Part shown: piece by piece, positions 16,802 to 26,824 of the stretch | Numbering within the stretch: the first letter of the stretch is position 1 | Layout: every line of letters starts with the position of its first letter | NCBI RefSeq assembly: GCF_001578185.1 | Contig: NZ_CP011008.1 | Span: 3,004,001 to 3,068,000 of the forward strand | Direction: 5' to 3' | Length of the DNA: 64,000 nt | Origin: Peribacillus simplex | GTDB taxonomy: Bacteria; Bacillota; Bacilli; Bacillales; DSM-1321 | The notes under the pieces: model-generated | Databases searched by the model: none | Seen by the model: the letters and a program-made list of their open reading frames with translations, nothing else | Told to the model about the DNA's origin: nothing | Translations under genes and position numbers: made by a program

Positions 16802-18694
16802 TTATTTTTGTTTCTTTTTCCAGAATCCCAACATTAAAGCGGTAATGAGGGACCCTATTAAAATGGCCAGCAAATAGAGAAAAGGATGGTTGACAAGGGG
16901 GATGACAAAAATTCCTCCATGTGGTGCTGGCAGAGTTACACCAAAAGCCATTGACAGGGCTCCTGCTGTCGCTGCCCCTACTACACTGCTGACGATAACG
17001 CGCAATGGATCCGCCGCCGCAAAAGGAATGGCCCCTTCTGTAATGAATGAAGCACCCATGAAATAATTTGTGAATCCTGATTTCCTTTCCGTTTCACTGA
17101 ATTTGCTTTTAAAGAATGTAGTTGCAAAGGCAATCCCGAGAGGAGGTACCATTCCACCTGCCATGACGGCAGCATGAGGCCCGAAACTATGAGCTTCAAT
17201 AGCTGCAAGTCCGAAAGTGAAAGCGGCTTTATTCAGGGGTCCGCCCATATCTACAGCCATCATACCTCCTAGAATCAATCCAAGCAAAATAGCATTCGTA
17301 CCTGATAAACCTTGTAGCCAGTTGGTTAAGCCTGTGTTAACTGCGGTTACTGGCCCATTTATAACAAATATCATGATTAAGCCTGTAATTAACATGCCGA
17401 ATACAGGATAGAGTAAAACCGGTTTAATGCCTTCTAGTGTATGCGGTAACCTAGAAAACAGCTTTCGTAAAAATAAGACGACATAACCTGCAAGGAAACC
17501 GGCGATTAGTCCGCCAAGAAAACCGGCATGAGCCTGTGCTGCCAATAATCCCCCTACCATACCGGGAGCAAAACCAGGACGGTCGGCTATACTTGAAGCA
17601 ATGAATCCAGCAAGGACTGGGACAAGTAAGAAGAATGCACCACTAGTTCCCCCGCCAATATCACTTAATGCTTTGGCAATGGGATTATAATCAGGATTTG
17701 CCGGATCGGCTGCCTCGATCCCAAAAAAGAAAGAAAGCGCAACCAAGATTCCGCCCCCGACGACAAATGGAAGCATATTACTTACCCCATTCATTAAGTG
17801 CTTGTAAATCCCCAATCCTCCTTTTGCTGAATCACCTTCATCACTTTTATCATTTCCAGTTCCTTTATAAACAGGTGCATCCTGATTAATGGCTCTGGTT
17901 AACAGCTCCTCGGTCTTCCGGATCCCATGGGCAACAGGGACAATAATGACGTGCTTTCCATTAAAACGATCCATTTCCACCTGCTTATCCGCTGCAACGA
18001 TAATCGCATCCGCCTCATCAATTTCTGCAGCGGTTAAACCATTTTTGATTCCTGTCGATCCATTTGTTTCCACTTTGAAATCGATTCCCATTTCCTTCGC
18101 TTTGGCCTTTAATGCATCAGCAGCCATATAGGTATGGGCAATTCCTGTTGGACAAGCTGTAACGGCAAGGATTTTCCCTTTGTTGTTACCGCTGGCAGCA
18201 TCACTTGATTGCTGCTCTTCTTTTTCTTCTTCATCTGCTTCCATCTCTTTTTGATTGATTATCTCTAACACTTCTTCACCAGAAGAAGACGAGATCAATC
18301 GGTCTCTGAATTTTTCATCCATCAGTAATGAAGAAAGCCGGGAAAGGGTTTCCAAGTGATCCGCATTCGCTCCTTCACTTGCTGCAATCATAAAGAACAG
18401 ATGAGCTGGCTGACCGTCAAGCGATTCATAATCCACTCCATTAACCGATTTTCCGAAACAGATGGCAGGTGTCCTAACAGCATTTGTTTTAGCATGTGGT
18501 ATCGCTATTCCTTCACCAATCCCTGTTGTGCTTTGTTGTTCACGTTTTAAGATAGCGGCTTTGAAAGCCTCCACATCGTTTAACCTGTCAGCCTCGGCTA
18601 ACTTCCCTGACAGTTCATCAATGACAGCTTGCTTTGTAGCACTTTGTAGATTGATTACGATTGTATCCAATTTCAACAAGTCTGTAATTTTCAT
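16802..18694 (-). CDS. fruA: Fructose-specific PTS enzyme IIABC
   Basis: 630 aa. Imports fructose and delivers fructose 1-phosphate. IIA domain at 1-145 with phospho-His in GIAIPHAKTN; IIB domain about 170-270 with phospho-Cys in VTACPTGIAHTYMAA; IIC membrane domain about 305-630 with VVGGGILVALSFFFGIEAAD and the conserved GAIPFAAADPLRVIVSSVVG near the sugar site. A Glu/Ser-rich linker joins IIA and IIB. Third gene of fruR-fruK-fruA, 4 bp after fruK, whose end contains its AGGAGG. Confidence 0.96.
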   Translation of the reverse strand: MKITDLLKLDTIVINLQSATKQAVIDELSGKLAEADRLNDVEAFKAAILKREQQSTTGIGEGIAIPHAKTNAVRTPAICFGKSVNGVDYESLDGQPAHLFFMIAASEGANADHLETLSRLSSLLMDEKFRDRLISSSSGEEVLEIINQKEMEADEEEKEEQQSSDAASGNNKGKILAVTACPTGIAHTYMAADALKAKAKEMGIDFKVETNGSTGIKNGLTAAEIDEADAIIVAADKQVEMDRFNGKHVIIVPVAHGIRKTEELLTRAINQDAPVYKGTGNDKSDEGDSAKGGLGIYKHLMNGVSNMLPFVVGGGILVALSFFFGIEAADPANPDYNPIAKALSDIGGGTSGAFFLLVPVLAGFIASSIADRPGFAPGMVGGLLAAQAHAGFLGGLIAGFLAGYVVLFLRKLFSRLPHTLEGIKPVLLYPVFGMLITGLIMIFVINGPVTAVNTGLTNWLQGLSGTNAILLGLILGGMMAVDMGGPLNKAAFTFGLAAIEAHSFGPHAAVMAGGMVPPLGIAFATTFFKSKFSETERKSGFTNYFMGASFITEGAIPFAAADPLRVIVSSVVGAATAGALSMAFGVTLPAPHGGIFVIPLVNHPFLYLLAILIGSLITALMLGFWKKKQK

Positions 18695-18698
18695 AAAG

Positions 18699-19619
18699 TC
18701 AGCCTCCTGTTAGTTGATTGATATCAATTTGCGGTAATAACTCTTCGATTTTATCCAATGTACCAAGATCTGATGAAAAGGCTGTAGCACTTCCTGCTGC
18801 AAGACTGAATCGGAAAGCAGATAAAATATCCTCTGTCTTTTCATATGTCCCGATGAAACCGGCCACCATCGAATCCCCGGCACCCACTGAGTTGAGGACT
18901 TTTCCTTTTGGCACATTAGCGGAATATGACTCACCACCGGAGCAAAGCACAGCACCCTGTCCTGCCATTGAAACGATAACGTTTTGTGCTCCTGATTGAA
19001 CCAATTTAGAACCGTATTCGATAGCATCATCAACCGTTCTAATTTCAGTAGAAAAAAGTTCACCCAATTCATGGTGATTAGGCTTTATCAAAAATGGCCG
19101 ATATGGAAGGACACTTAGTAATTCCCTCCCACTCGTATCCACCACCACCTTAATGCCATTATCAGAACAAGACTTTGCCATGGCTTCGTATACATCCGAA
19201 GGGACGCTTGGAGGGATGCTACCTGACAAAATGAGAATATCATTATTTTTCAACTGTTCAATCTGACTAAATAATTGTTGATAATCCCCTTTTGAAATAA
19301 CTGGCCCTTGGCTATTGATTTCAGTCTCCAGCCCTGTTTTCAATTTAATGTTTATTCTTGTATCTCCTGTTATCTCTGTAAAATCCGTGAAAATCTCTTC
19401 CTGTCTTAAAAACCTTTTTACAAATTCACCTGTTTGTCCACCTATGAAACCTAAAGCTGTCGTACTATTTCCAATCCTTTTAAGCATCCTGGAAACATTA
19501 ATCCCTTTCCCTCCAGGGAATTTGGCATCATAACTAGTTCGATTCACCTTGCCCATTTTAAAACTCTCCACCTCGACCAGATAATCGATGGATGGGTTAA
19601 GTGTCACTGTATAAATCAT
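18699..19619 (-). CDS. fruK: 1-phosphofructokinase
   Basis: 306-aa PfkB-family kinase that converts fructose 1-phosphate to fructose 1,6-bisphosphate. PfkB motif one is FPGGKGINVSRMLKRIG (residues 34-50); motif two with the catalytic Asp is NSVGAGDSMVAGFIG (about 248-262). Its ATG overlaps the fruR stop by one base (TAATG), indicating translational coupling. Confidence 0.96.
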   Translation of the reverse strand: MIYTVTLNPSIDYLVEVESFKMGKVNRTSYDAKFPGGKGINVSRMLKRIGNSTTALGFIGGQTGEFVKRFLRQEEIFTDFTEITGDTRINIKLKTGLETEINSQGPVISKGDYQQLFSQIEQLKNNDILILSGSIPPSVPSDVYEAMAKSCSDNGIKVVVDTSGRELLSVLPYRPFLIKPNHHELGELFSTEIRTVDDAIEYGSKLVQSGAQNVIVSMAGQGAVLCSGGESYSANVPKGKVLNSVGAGDSMVAGFIGTYEKTEDILSAFRFSLAAGSATAFSSDLGTLDKIEELLPQIDINQLTGG

Positions 19620-20371
19620 TAAATGGTCACTACCTTTACCTTTGGATTTTTATGGAGCTGAGCAACAGCCTCTTCATCATTGCTGTCAGTAAGGATTATG
19701 GCATCGCTTACATCTGCCACCTTAGCGAAAGTAGCTTCATTCAATTTTGTACTGTCAGCAAGCACGTAGGTTTCGTTAGAGAGTCGTAATGCCATCTTCT
19801 TCAGTAGAGCTTCTTCCGGATCTGGTGTTGTGAAACCCAATTCTTGATGGATGCCGTTCATTCCCAAGAAACATTTATCGAAACGGTATTCATTCAAAAA
19901 TTGTACAGCATTACTTCCTATAACCGCATTTGTCGAGAATTTAATCGTTCCGCCCACTAAGACTGTTTTGATTTCCAATTCAATAAGTTTTGGAATATGC
20001 ATAAGACCATTTGTCATGACCGTTATATTCTTATCCTTTAAGTAAGGAATCATTTCTGCAGTGGTTGTGCCTGCATCAAGATATATACAATCATTTTTCT
20101 CTATGAATGAAGACGCAAGCTTTGCAATCAGTTGTTTTTCAGCTATTGCTTTGTTTTGCTTTTCTATAGTCGTTGGTTCAAGGCCTTTTCTTTGAAGTAA
20201 AGAGGCCCCGCCATGCACGCGTTTCAAGAGCTTCATTTCTTCGAGTTGCACTAAATCTCTCCGAATGGTCGACTCCGAAGCATGTAACTGATCTACAAGC
20301 TCCTGAAGCTTAATCGTTCCCTGTTCTTTAAGGATCGATAAGATGAACTGGTGCCTTTCTGTTGTCAACAA
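19619..20371 (-). CDS. fruR: DeoR-family repressor of the fructose operon
   Basis: 250 aa. N-terminal DeoR helix-turn-helix at about 5-57 (LKEQGTIKLQELVDQLHASE, STIRRDLVQLEEM) and a C-terminal phosphosugar-sensing domain (IYLDAGTTTAEMIPYL, VLVGGTIKFSTNAVIG). Fructose 1-phosphate is the usual inducer. Starts at TTG 20371 or the adjacent TTG 20368, both behind GAGGTGGGA. First gene of the operon, so it autoregulates. Confidence 0.93.
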   Translation of the reverse strand: MLTTERHQFILSILKEQGTIKLQELVDQLHASESTIRRDLVQLEEMKLLKRVHGGASLLQRKGLEPTTIEKQNKAIAEKQLIAKLASSFIEKNDCIYLDAGTTTAEMIPYLKDKNITVMTNGLMHIPKLIELEIKTVLVGGTIKFSTNAVIGSNAVQFLNEYRFDKCFLGMNGIHQELGFTTPDPEEALLKKMALRLSNETYVLADSTKLNEATFAKVADVSDAIILTDSNDEEAVAQLHKNPKVKVVTI

Positions 20372-20398
20372 TCAATCCCACCTCACTTTAATATCATC

Positions 20399-20485
20399 AT
20401 CATATATGAAAACAAAGGAATAATCAATCACAAACGTTTAAAAATATTCAAATACATTCAAAAATACCTCCAAAAACATTCACAA
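20399..20485 (-). promoter_or_regulatory. fru operon promoter and upstream repeats
   Basis: Minus strand: TTGATT (20427-20422), 17-base spacer, TATGAT (20404-20399). Just upstream, at 20440-20485, a GAATG/GAATA motif recurs three times in direct orientation (GTGAATGTTTTT, TTGAATGTATTTGAATATTT), the kind of repeat DeoR-type regulators bind. No good CcpA cre site: the best candidate near 20430 has four mismatches. Confidence 0.65.
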
Positions 20486-20563
20486 CAGAGACAAAACCTT
20501 TGCATGACCCCCATTATCTTTTTTTCAATGAAAATATGCCTTTCAGTTAAACTCATTCACAAA

Positions 20564-20600
20564 AAAATCCCCCATGTCATTATGACATGGGGGGGTTTTT
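20564..20600 (-). terminator. Terminator of odhAB
   Basis: CCCCCATGTCAT and ATGACATGGGGG form a 12-bp GC-rich stem followed on the minus strand by ATTTTTTT. Confidence 0.93.
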
Positions 20601-20608
20601 ATGATTTA

Positions 20609-21886
20609 TTAGCCTTGAAGTAAAAGTTGTTCTGGATCTTCTAGCATATCTTTGATAGCTACTAAGAAACCAACCGCTTCTTTTCCATCAACGATACGAT
20701 GATCGTAAGATAATGCAAGGTACATCATTGGTCTGTTTTCGATTTGATCTCCAACAGCGATTGGACGCGTCTTAATTGTATGCATGCCCAAAATCCCAAC
20801 TTGAGGGGCATTCAAGATTGGTGTAGATAATAGGGAACCGAAAGTCCCTCCGTTTGTGATGGTAAAAGTACCACCAGATAAATCTGAAAGTCCCAGTTTG
20901 TTGTTACGCGCTTTAACAGCCAAATCAGAAATGTTCTTTTCGATTTCAGCAAAGCTTTTGCGGTCAGCATCCCTTACCACCGGAACGACAAGACCTTCAT
21001 CAGTGGATACGGCTACACCGATATCATAAAAGTTCTTTTTCAGGATATGGTCGCCTTTGATTTCTGCATTCAATAACGGATATTTTTTCAATGCGCCAAT
21101 GACCGCTTTAGTGAAGAATGACATGAAACCAAGTTTAACATCATTTGTTTTCACGAAAGAATCTTTATGGCGGCTACGCAATTCCATGACTGCAGAAAGA
21201 TCGACTTCGTTAAAAGTAGTAAGCATGGCTGCTTCGGATTGTACTTGAACTAGACGTTTGGCAATGGTTTGACGACGGCGAGTCATCTTAACCACTTCAA
21301 TGCGATCATCATTCACTTCAACAGGAGCTGCTGCTTGTTTAGCTGCAGGAGCTTGTGTTGGAGCTGCAGAAGATGCAGCAGGTGTCACAGGTGCATTATT
21401 TGCTGCTTCTACATCTTGTACACGTACACGACCTAGTGGATCGACTACAGGCACTTGAGTCAAGTCAATTCCTTTTTCACGAGCCAATTTCCTTGCAGCT
21501 GGTGAAGCAATGACTTGTTGATTGGATGATGCTTCTTTCGTTTCAGCTTTAGGAGCCTCTTTAACAGGAGCAGCTTGTTCCGCTTTAGCTGGTTCTGCTT
21601 TGGCTACTTCAGCCTTAGGAGCTTCCGCTTTTGGAGCTGCTGCAGCTGAACCATTTTCATCAACGATAGCGATAGCCTGTCCAACTTGGACAGTATCGCC
21701 TTCTTCTGCTAATTGTTCCGAAAGAGTACCCGTATAATCTGAAATGATTTCCACGTTTACTTTATCCGTTTCAAGTTCAAGGACATATTCGCCTTTTTCA
21801 ACATGATCACCGGGTTGTTTTAACCATTGCGCAATAGATCCTTCAGAAATTGATTCTGCTAATTCAGGTACTTTTACTTCAGCCAT
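20609..21886 (-). CDS. odhB: Dihydrolipoyllysine succinyltransferase, E2 of 2-oxoglutarate dehydrogenase
   Basis: 425 aa. Lipoyl domain at 2-77 with the lipoylated Lys in [11 protein letters not shown]; an Ala/Pro/Lys-rich linker with KAE repeats; E3/E1-binding domain around 130-170 ([20 protein letters not shown]); catalytic domain with active-site [14 protein letters not shown]. Transfers succinyl to CoA in the TCA cycle. I take ATG 21886 ([16 protein letters not shown]), one base after the odhA stop and behind GGGGGAG, rather than the longer frame at 21904 that would start inside odhA. Confidence 0.96.
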   Translation of the reverse strand: MAEVKVPELAESISEGSIAQWLKQPGDHVEKGEYVLELETDKVNVEIISDYTGTLSEQLAEEGDTVQVGQAIAIVDENGSAAAAPKAEAPKAEVAKAEPAKAEQAAPVKEAPKAETKEASSNQQVIASPAARKLAREKGIDLTQVPVVDPLGRVRVQDVEAANNAPVTPAASSAAPTQAPAAKQAAAPVEVNDDRIEVVKMTRRRQTIAKRLVQVQSEAAMLTTFNEVDLSAVMELRSRHKDSFVKTNDVKLGFMSFFTKAVIGALKKYPLLNAEIKGDHILKKNFYDIGVAVSTDEGLVVPVVRDADRKSFAEIEKNISDLAVKARNNKLGLSDLSGGTFTITNGGTFGSLLSTPILNAPQVGILGMHTIKTRPIAVGDQIENRPMMYLALSYDHRIVDGKEAVGFLVAIKDMLEDPEQLLLQG

Positions 21887-21887
21887 T

Positions 21888-24740
21888 TTATTTCTCCCCC
21901 TCATTATTGCGTGTAATTGCTTGAGTCATAATCCGTTGTTGTTCATTTTTATGGACAAGCGGATCTCCCTCAGCCGGGCTTGATCTGCGCTTCCTTCCTA
22001 TATATGTCACTGAAAGGTTTCCAGGAGCCGCTGCATTAAGGCGAGGTTCAACAAATGTCCAAGCCCCCATGTTCTTAGGTTCTTCTTGAGCCCAGAAGAT
22101 CTCTTTAAGATTTGTATATTTTTTCAAAGCTTCTTGAACGCCAGTGAACGGGAATGGATAAATTTCTTCGATACTGATGATTTGCAACCAGTCCGTTTTT
22201 TGTTCAGTTGCCGCTTTTTCACGAAGTTCAACCGCCAATTTACCTGATGCAAAAACAATGCGTTCAACCGATTTAGGTTTTTTGCCTAAAGCTTTAGTTT
22301 CAACGAATGATTCAAAAGAGCCTTCACTGAATTCTTCAGCTGTAGAAGCCATCACTTGATTACGAAGCATACTCTTCGGTGTCATGATGACAAGCGGACG
22401 AACTTGCTCTTGATCCAAAATCTTAGCTTGTCTTCTAAGGATATGGAAGTATTGAGCTGCCGAACTTAAGTTAGCAACTGTCCAGTTGTTTTCAGCCGCT
22501 AATTGAAGGAAACGTTCTAGGCGTGCACTTGAGTGCTCTGGCCCTTGTCCTTCATAACCATGTGGAAGCAGCATGACAAGACCTGATTTTTGACCCCATT
22601 TTGCACGGCCAGCCGCAATGAATTGGTCAAAGATCACTTGTGCTGTATTTGCGAAGTCACCGAATTGGCCTTCCCATAATACTAGTGCCTCTGGAGCAAA
22701 TACATTATAACCATATTCATAAGCTAGAACTGCCGTTTCAGTAAGCGGGCTGTTATGAACAGCGAAAGAAGCTTTAGCAGTTTCAAGTGTGTGAAGTGGT
22801 GAATATGTTTTTCCATTAACACTGTCATGTAACATGATATTACGTTGAGCGAATGTTCCACGCTCTGAGTCTTGTCCTGTCAAACGGATTGGAGTACCGT
22901 CACTCAATATGGATGCAAATGCCAGTGTCTCGGCATGAGCCCAATCAATTTTACCGTCAGCACCAAAGGAATCCAAGCGACGTGATAAAATCTTACCTAA
23001 TTTTTTATTAGGAGTGAATCCTTCCGGCCACTTAACAAGTTCTTCGTTAATTGAAACCAGTTCTTGTTTCGGAACAGCCGTTTCAATGGCTGGAAGTCCT
23101 CTTTCAATAATCCCAGGAGGATTACATTCTTTAGAAGCTTCCGGTTTATTTCCGGAAATTTTCGCATATGCATCCGCAAGCCTTGTATCCACTTGCTCAG
23201 CAATTGCTTTAACTTCAGCTTCAGTGAACTCACCAGATTGAATGAGTTTCTTCCCATAAAGCTCTTTGACAGTTTGGTGCTTATGAATTAATGCATACAT
23301 TTCAGGTTGAGTCACCAATGGCTCATCCATTTCGTTATGGCCGAAACGTCTGTAACCGATCAGGTCGATCAAGAAATCTTTATTGTATTTTTCGCGATAT
23401 AGGTTCGCAAGGTTCACCGCAGCCATACATGCCTCTGGATCATCTGCATTCACATGTACGATCGGCACTTCAAAGCCTTTTGCCAAATCACTGGCATATA
23501 GAGTTGAACGTGAATCTTCACTTTCCGTTGTGAAACCAATCATGTTATTGGCGATGATATGGATAGCGCCGCCAACTTGATAACCGCGTAAACGGCTTAA
23601 GTTAAACGTTTCAGGAACAATACCTTCACCTGGGAATGCTGCATCACCATGAATCAGGATTGCAAGTGATTTGGAAATGTCTTGGACAGGGAATCCTTTT
23701 TCTGAACGGTCTTCTTGTGCCGCACGAGAATACCCTTCCACGATTGGACCGACTACTTCCAAGTGACTTGGGTTATTGGCAAGTGTAACCCTTGCTTTTT
23801 GTATGTTAGCATTAGTAATCTGTTTATCCAGACCTAAATGGTATTTAACATCACCAGTCCATCCGTTGTTAATGCCTGTTGAACCTTCGGAAGGAACCAA
23901 ATCTTTATTAGGTGAATGTTGGAATTCAGAGAAAATGACCTCATATGGCTTTCCTAGTACGTGTGCAAGCACATTCAAACGTCCCCGGTGAGCCATGGCA
24001 ATATTTACATTCCCTGTTCCATTTTGAACAGTTTGTGAAATCATTTCATCTAAAATCGGCACTAGGGCGTCTAGTCCTTCAATGGAGAAACGTTTTTGCC
24101 CCACATATGTGCGGTGAAGGAATTTCTCGAAACCTTCAACTTCATTCAATCGCTTAAGTAATAGTTCTTTTTTCTCTTTAGCCACTTCCGGGAACATTTT
24201 TCCGGATTCGACCATATCAGTAAGCCATTGCTTTTCGTCCAAGTCATTAACATGGTGAAATTCAAAGGCTATCGTTTTTGTATAAAGTTGTTTTAGGTAT
24301 TGAACGGCTTCGTATCCGTCTTTCACGTTTTCAGGTGATTCTGGACAAATTAATTCAGCCGGTATTTTCCTTAAATCATCTGCGGTCAATCCATATTTTT
24401 CAAAGTGAATTTGTTCCGTATCTAGAGCTTCTTCTTTTAAAGGATAAATATTTGCTGCAAGATGTCCGTATGCACGGATGTTTTCTGCTAACGTAACTGC
24501 AGACATTATTTTCTTCATTGGAAGAACTTCTCCAGTTTGTACAGTTGGTGCACTTACGATTGTTGTTTCAGCCGATACATCGAATGAAGGAGGACCTGAT
24601 ACTTCAAAAAAGTTTTTCAGTTCCGGATCTACTTCTTCCGGGTTGGCTTGAAATAGATCGTATTGCTCCATGACATACCCAAGGTTTGGACCTGAAAAAG
24701 TTTTCCATGGGTCGTATGCCTTAGCGTCCTTGATGGTCAT
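21888..24740 (-). CDS. odhA: 2-oxoglutarate dehydrogenase E1 component
   Basis: 950 aa, thiamin-diphosphate enzyme that decarboxylates 2-oxoglutarate and feeds OdhB. N-terminal segment [17 protein letters not shown], ThDP region with [15 protein letters not shown] and [10 protein letters not shown], and the transketolase-like C-terminal half ([34 protein letters not shown]). ATG 24740 follows GGGGG; a TTG 15 bases further up would place the Shine-Dalgarno inside the coding region. First gene of odhAB. Confidence 0.96.
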   Translation of the reverse strand: MTIKDAKAYDPWKTFSGPNLGYVMEQYDLFQANPEEVDPELKNFFEVSGPPSFDVSAETTIVSAPTVQTGEVLPMKKIMSAVTLAENIRAYGHLAANIYPLKEEALDTEQIHFEKYGLTADDLRKIPAELICPESPENVKDGYEAVQYLKQLYTKTIAFEFHHVNDLDEKQWLTDMVESGKMFPEVAKEKKELLLKRLNEVEGFEKFLHRTYVGQKRFSIEGLDALVPILDEMISQTVQNGTGNVNIAMAHRGRLNVLAHVLGKPYEVIFSEFQHSPNKDLVPSEGSTGINNGWTGDVKYHLGLDKQITNANIQKARVTLANNPSHLEVVGPIVEGYSRAAQEDRSEKGFPVQDISKSLAILIHGDAAFPGEGIVPETFNLSRLRGYQVGGAIHIIANNMIGFTTESEDSRSTLYASDLAKGFEVPIVHVNADDPEACMAAVNLANLYREKYNKDFLIDLIGYRRFGHNEMDEPLVTQPEMYALIHKHQTVKELYGKKLIQSGEFTEAEVKAIAEQVDTRLADAYAKISGNKPEASKECNPPGIIERGLPAIETAVPKQELVSINEELVKWPEGFTPNKKLGKILSRRLDSFGADGKIDWAHAETLAFASILSDGTPIRLTGQDSERGTFAQRNIMLHDSVNGKTYSPLHTLETAKASFAVHNSPLTETAVLAYEYGYNVFAPEALVLWEGQFGDFANTAQVIFDQFIAAGRAKWGQKSGLVMLLPHGYEGQGPEHSSARLERFLQLAAENNWTVANLSSAAQYFHILRRQAKILDQEQVRPLVIMTPKSMLRNQVMASTAEEFSEGSFESFVETKALGKKPKSVERIVFASGKLAVELREKAATEQKTDWLQIISIEEIYPFPFTGVQEALKKYTNLKEIFWAQEEPKNMGAWTFVEPRLNAAAPGNLSVTYIGRKRRSSPAEGDPLVHKNEQQRIMTQAITRNNEGEK

Positions 24741-25105
24741 TTTGTAAACCCCCAAATTTTTCTCATAATTTTTTGCATTTCGTTTTATCTATCCCCAAAT
24801 TTCTTTCTTCTAAATTTTCCCCAAAAATATGATATATAATTAACAACTTTGGTTATTGAATAATAAAATTTTAAAGGATAAAACGTTTTCAGATGTTATA
24901 TTAACATGTTTTTGTCGAAATATCCAAAGGTTAAACAACTTTATGCAACCTTTTTTTAACTATATTTCTGTTTAATTCGTCAAATTACGCTTAAAATTGA
25001 CTTTTTTGCTCATTTAAGCCTTTTTTTCGCTAAAAAAAGATTTTTGTATTTTTGTATATCGTTTATATTTCAGGTATATTTAACTAGACTGAAAACCCTT
25101 ACAAG
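24741..25105 (-). promoter_or_regulatory. odhA upstream region
   Basis: About 365 bp, extremely AT-rich, with many T tracts. It must contain the odhAB promoter and the end of the dioxygenase transcript. I could not assign a confident -35/-10 pair, cre site or terminator. Confidence 0.35.
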
Positions 25106-25876
25106 TCAATCAAACTTCCAAGCTGTTAAACTCAGATTGCCATATTGAAATGTTCTGTGAAGGAGAGCCGATTTTTTGTTGACATCTCCTGCTCCCATTG
25201 CGATGATCAATGGAATGAAATGCTCTTTGGAAGGCACAGCATCTGTACTATAAGGAGCGATTTTTGCATAATTAAACAAAGATTCCAAATCCCATTTCAT
25301 GATTTTCTCTTCAACCCAGTTCTCAAAGTTGATTGCCCACCCCTCTGCAACATGCATATCCTCCTGAATATGGGTGAAATTATGGACAATTCCACCGCTC
25401 CCGATGATTAAAACATTACTTTCCTTTAATTCCCTCAAAGTTCTCCCGATTTCATACTGCTTGTCCAATGGAAGTGCAGGACTAATGGACATAGATACGA
25501 TCGGGATGTCAGCTTCAGGATACATAATGTGCAAAAGCCCCCATGCTCCATGATCTAGGGGGCGCCTTTCATCAAGTTGCCCCCATACACCTATCCTTGA
25601 CAATAAGGTTAAAATTCGATCGGACAGCTCCGGGCACCCCGAAGCAGGATATGTTATCTGAAATATTTCTTCAGGATACCCTGCAAAATCATAAATGACT
25701 TCATGCTTCCCTACCGCTGAAATCATCTGATCTTCACTTTCCCAATGTGCTGACAAAATAACGATGGCAGTAGGTTTTTCCATACCCTTCATATAATCCT
25801 TCAAAAAAGTAGTATAGCCATTTTTTTCCAGAGCTAATAAAGGTGTTCCATGTGATAAAAACAATGATGGCATCAT
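25106..25876 (-). CDS. Class III extradiol ring-cleavage dioxygenase (DODA/YgiD-like)
   Basis: 256 aa. Metal-site His in SLFLSHGTPLLAL, ILSAHWES with the second His, DHGAWGLLHIMYP with the catalytic His, and GSGGIVHNFTHI. These are the DODA-type ligands (zinc or iron), as in 4,5-DOPA dioxygenase. The natural substrate in bacilli is unknown. ATG 25876 or the adjacent ATG 25873; the Shine-Dalgarno AAAGGA is distant. Stands alone between odhA and the deacetylase gene. Confidence 0.88.
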   Translation of the reverse strand: MMPSLFLSHGTPLLALEKNGYTTFLKDYMKGMEKPTAIVILSAHWESEDQMISAVGKHEVIYDFAGYPEEIFQITYPASGCPELSDRILTLLSRIGVWGQLDERRPLDHGAWGLLHIMYPEADIPIVSMSISPALPLDKQYEIGRTLRELKESNVLIIGSGGIVHNFTHIQEDMHVAEGWAINFENWVEEKIMKWDLESLFNYAKIAPYSTDAVPSKEHFIPLIIAMGAGDVNKKSALLHRTFQYGNLSLTAWKFD

Positions 25877-25956
25877 AGAAACGATAAATCCTTTCGCAAA
25901 AGTAATCTAATCTCTTATCTTATACCTTAAATTACTTAACATAAACAATGTGTTCA

Positions 25957-26724
25957 TCAATTAAATTGTATTTTTGGGGTTGTCTCGTCAATAGTATCAA
26001 AGGTATACCCTTCTTTTTTAAGATATTCAATAATATCAGGCAATGCCTTCACTGTATTTTTCATACTATTGATATCATGCAGCAAGATATTAACTTGCTT
26101 TTGATCTTTCGTGCCTTTTTGTACGGAAGTAATGATTTGTTGTTCACTTATTGATGGACTGATCCCATCTGTCGAATCAATCGTCCAATCGAAATAAATA
26201 TACCCTTTTTCCATTAGTTGTTGAAGGATTCCATTAATGATGGGTTTAGTTGCAGCCTGATGCCTAAGACGATTATTGGAACCGCCAGGAAGGCGTACAA
26301 TACGGCTTTTAACCCCAAACTCCTTTTGCAGCATGGTTTCAAGCCTATTCAAATCTTGAAAGAAGCTCTCGGTCGATCGATAAACGATGGAATAATCATG
26401 TGTATAAGAATGAAGGGCAATCGCATGACCTCGGGAAATCATTTCCTGATAGCATTCCTTTGCGTATGGTTCTTCGTTACCTTTAACGAAAAATGTGGCC
26501 TTAACATGATAGCGGTCCAAAATATCTAATATCTCCATCGTATTCAAAGAAGGTCCATCATCGAAAGTCAAATAAGCGACTTTCTGATTTTCCTTACTTT
26601 TTAGGATCGGTTCCATCTCTTCGGGAACCATTGCATGTACATGAATGGCCAGCACATCCGTCAATAACAAAAAAATAATGAAAGAACATACTATGGTGAG
26701 AAATAATTTAAGCGGATTCTTCAT
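25957..26724 (-). CDS. Polysaccharide deacetylase (NodB domain), membrane anchored
   Basis: 255 aa. One hydrophobic segment at residues 5-27 (FLTIVCSFIIFLLLTDVLAI) precedes a NodB domain: motif one TFDDGPSLNTMEIL with the catalytic/metal Asp pair, motif two HAIALHSYTHDYS with the His ligands, motif three RLPGGSNNR, and a late LLHD. PdaA-like enzymes act on wall glycans. I choose ATG 26724, behind GGAAGGGG; the frame continues upstream to 26865 but there it translates a hairpin and the end of metH. Confidence 0.85.
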   Translation of the reverse strand: MKNPLKLFLTIVCSFIIFLLLTDVLAIHVHAMVPEEMEPILKSKENQKVAYLTFDDGPSLNTMEILDILDRYHVKATFFVKGNEEPYAKECYQEMISRGHAIALHSYTHDYSIVYRSTESFFQDLNRLETMLQKEFGVKSRIVRLPGGSNNRLRHQAATKPIINGILQQLMEKGYIYFDWTIDSTDGISPSISEQQIITSVQKGTKDQKQVNILLHDINSMKNTVKALPDIIEYLKKEGYTFDTIDETTPKIQFN

Positions 26725-26784
26725 ATGCTGCATCCCCTTCCTTTTGACCATTAAGATGTACCATTCAAGAGGTTTCATGCGCAA

Positions 26785-26815
26785 TAAGGCAGCGGTAAAA
26801 AATACCGCTGCCTTA
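26785..26815 (-). terminator. Hairpin between metH and the deacetylase gene
   Basis: TAAGGCAGCGGTA (26785-26797) and its exact complement (26803-26815), 13-bp GC-rich stem with an A/T loop, 10 bp after the metH stop. The T tail on the minus strand is poor (TTATTG), so termination may be partial. Confidence 0.65.
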
Positions 26816-26824
26816 TCCATATGC

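Noticed and set aside
20425-20445. CcpA cre site upstream of fruR
   Set aside because: The best alignment to TGWAANCGNTNWCA has four mismatches.
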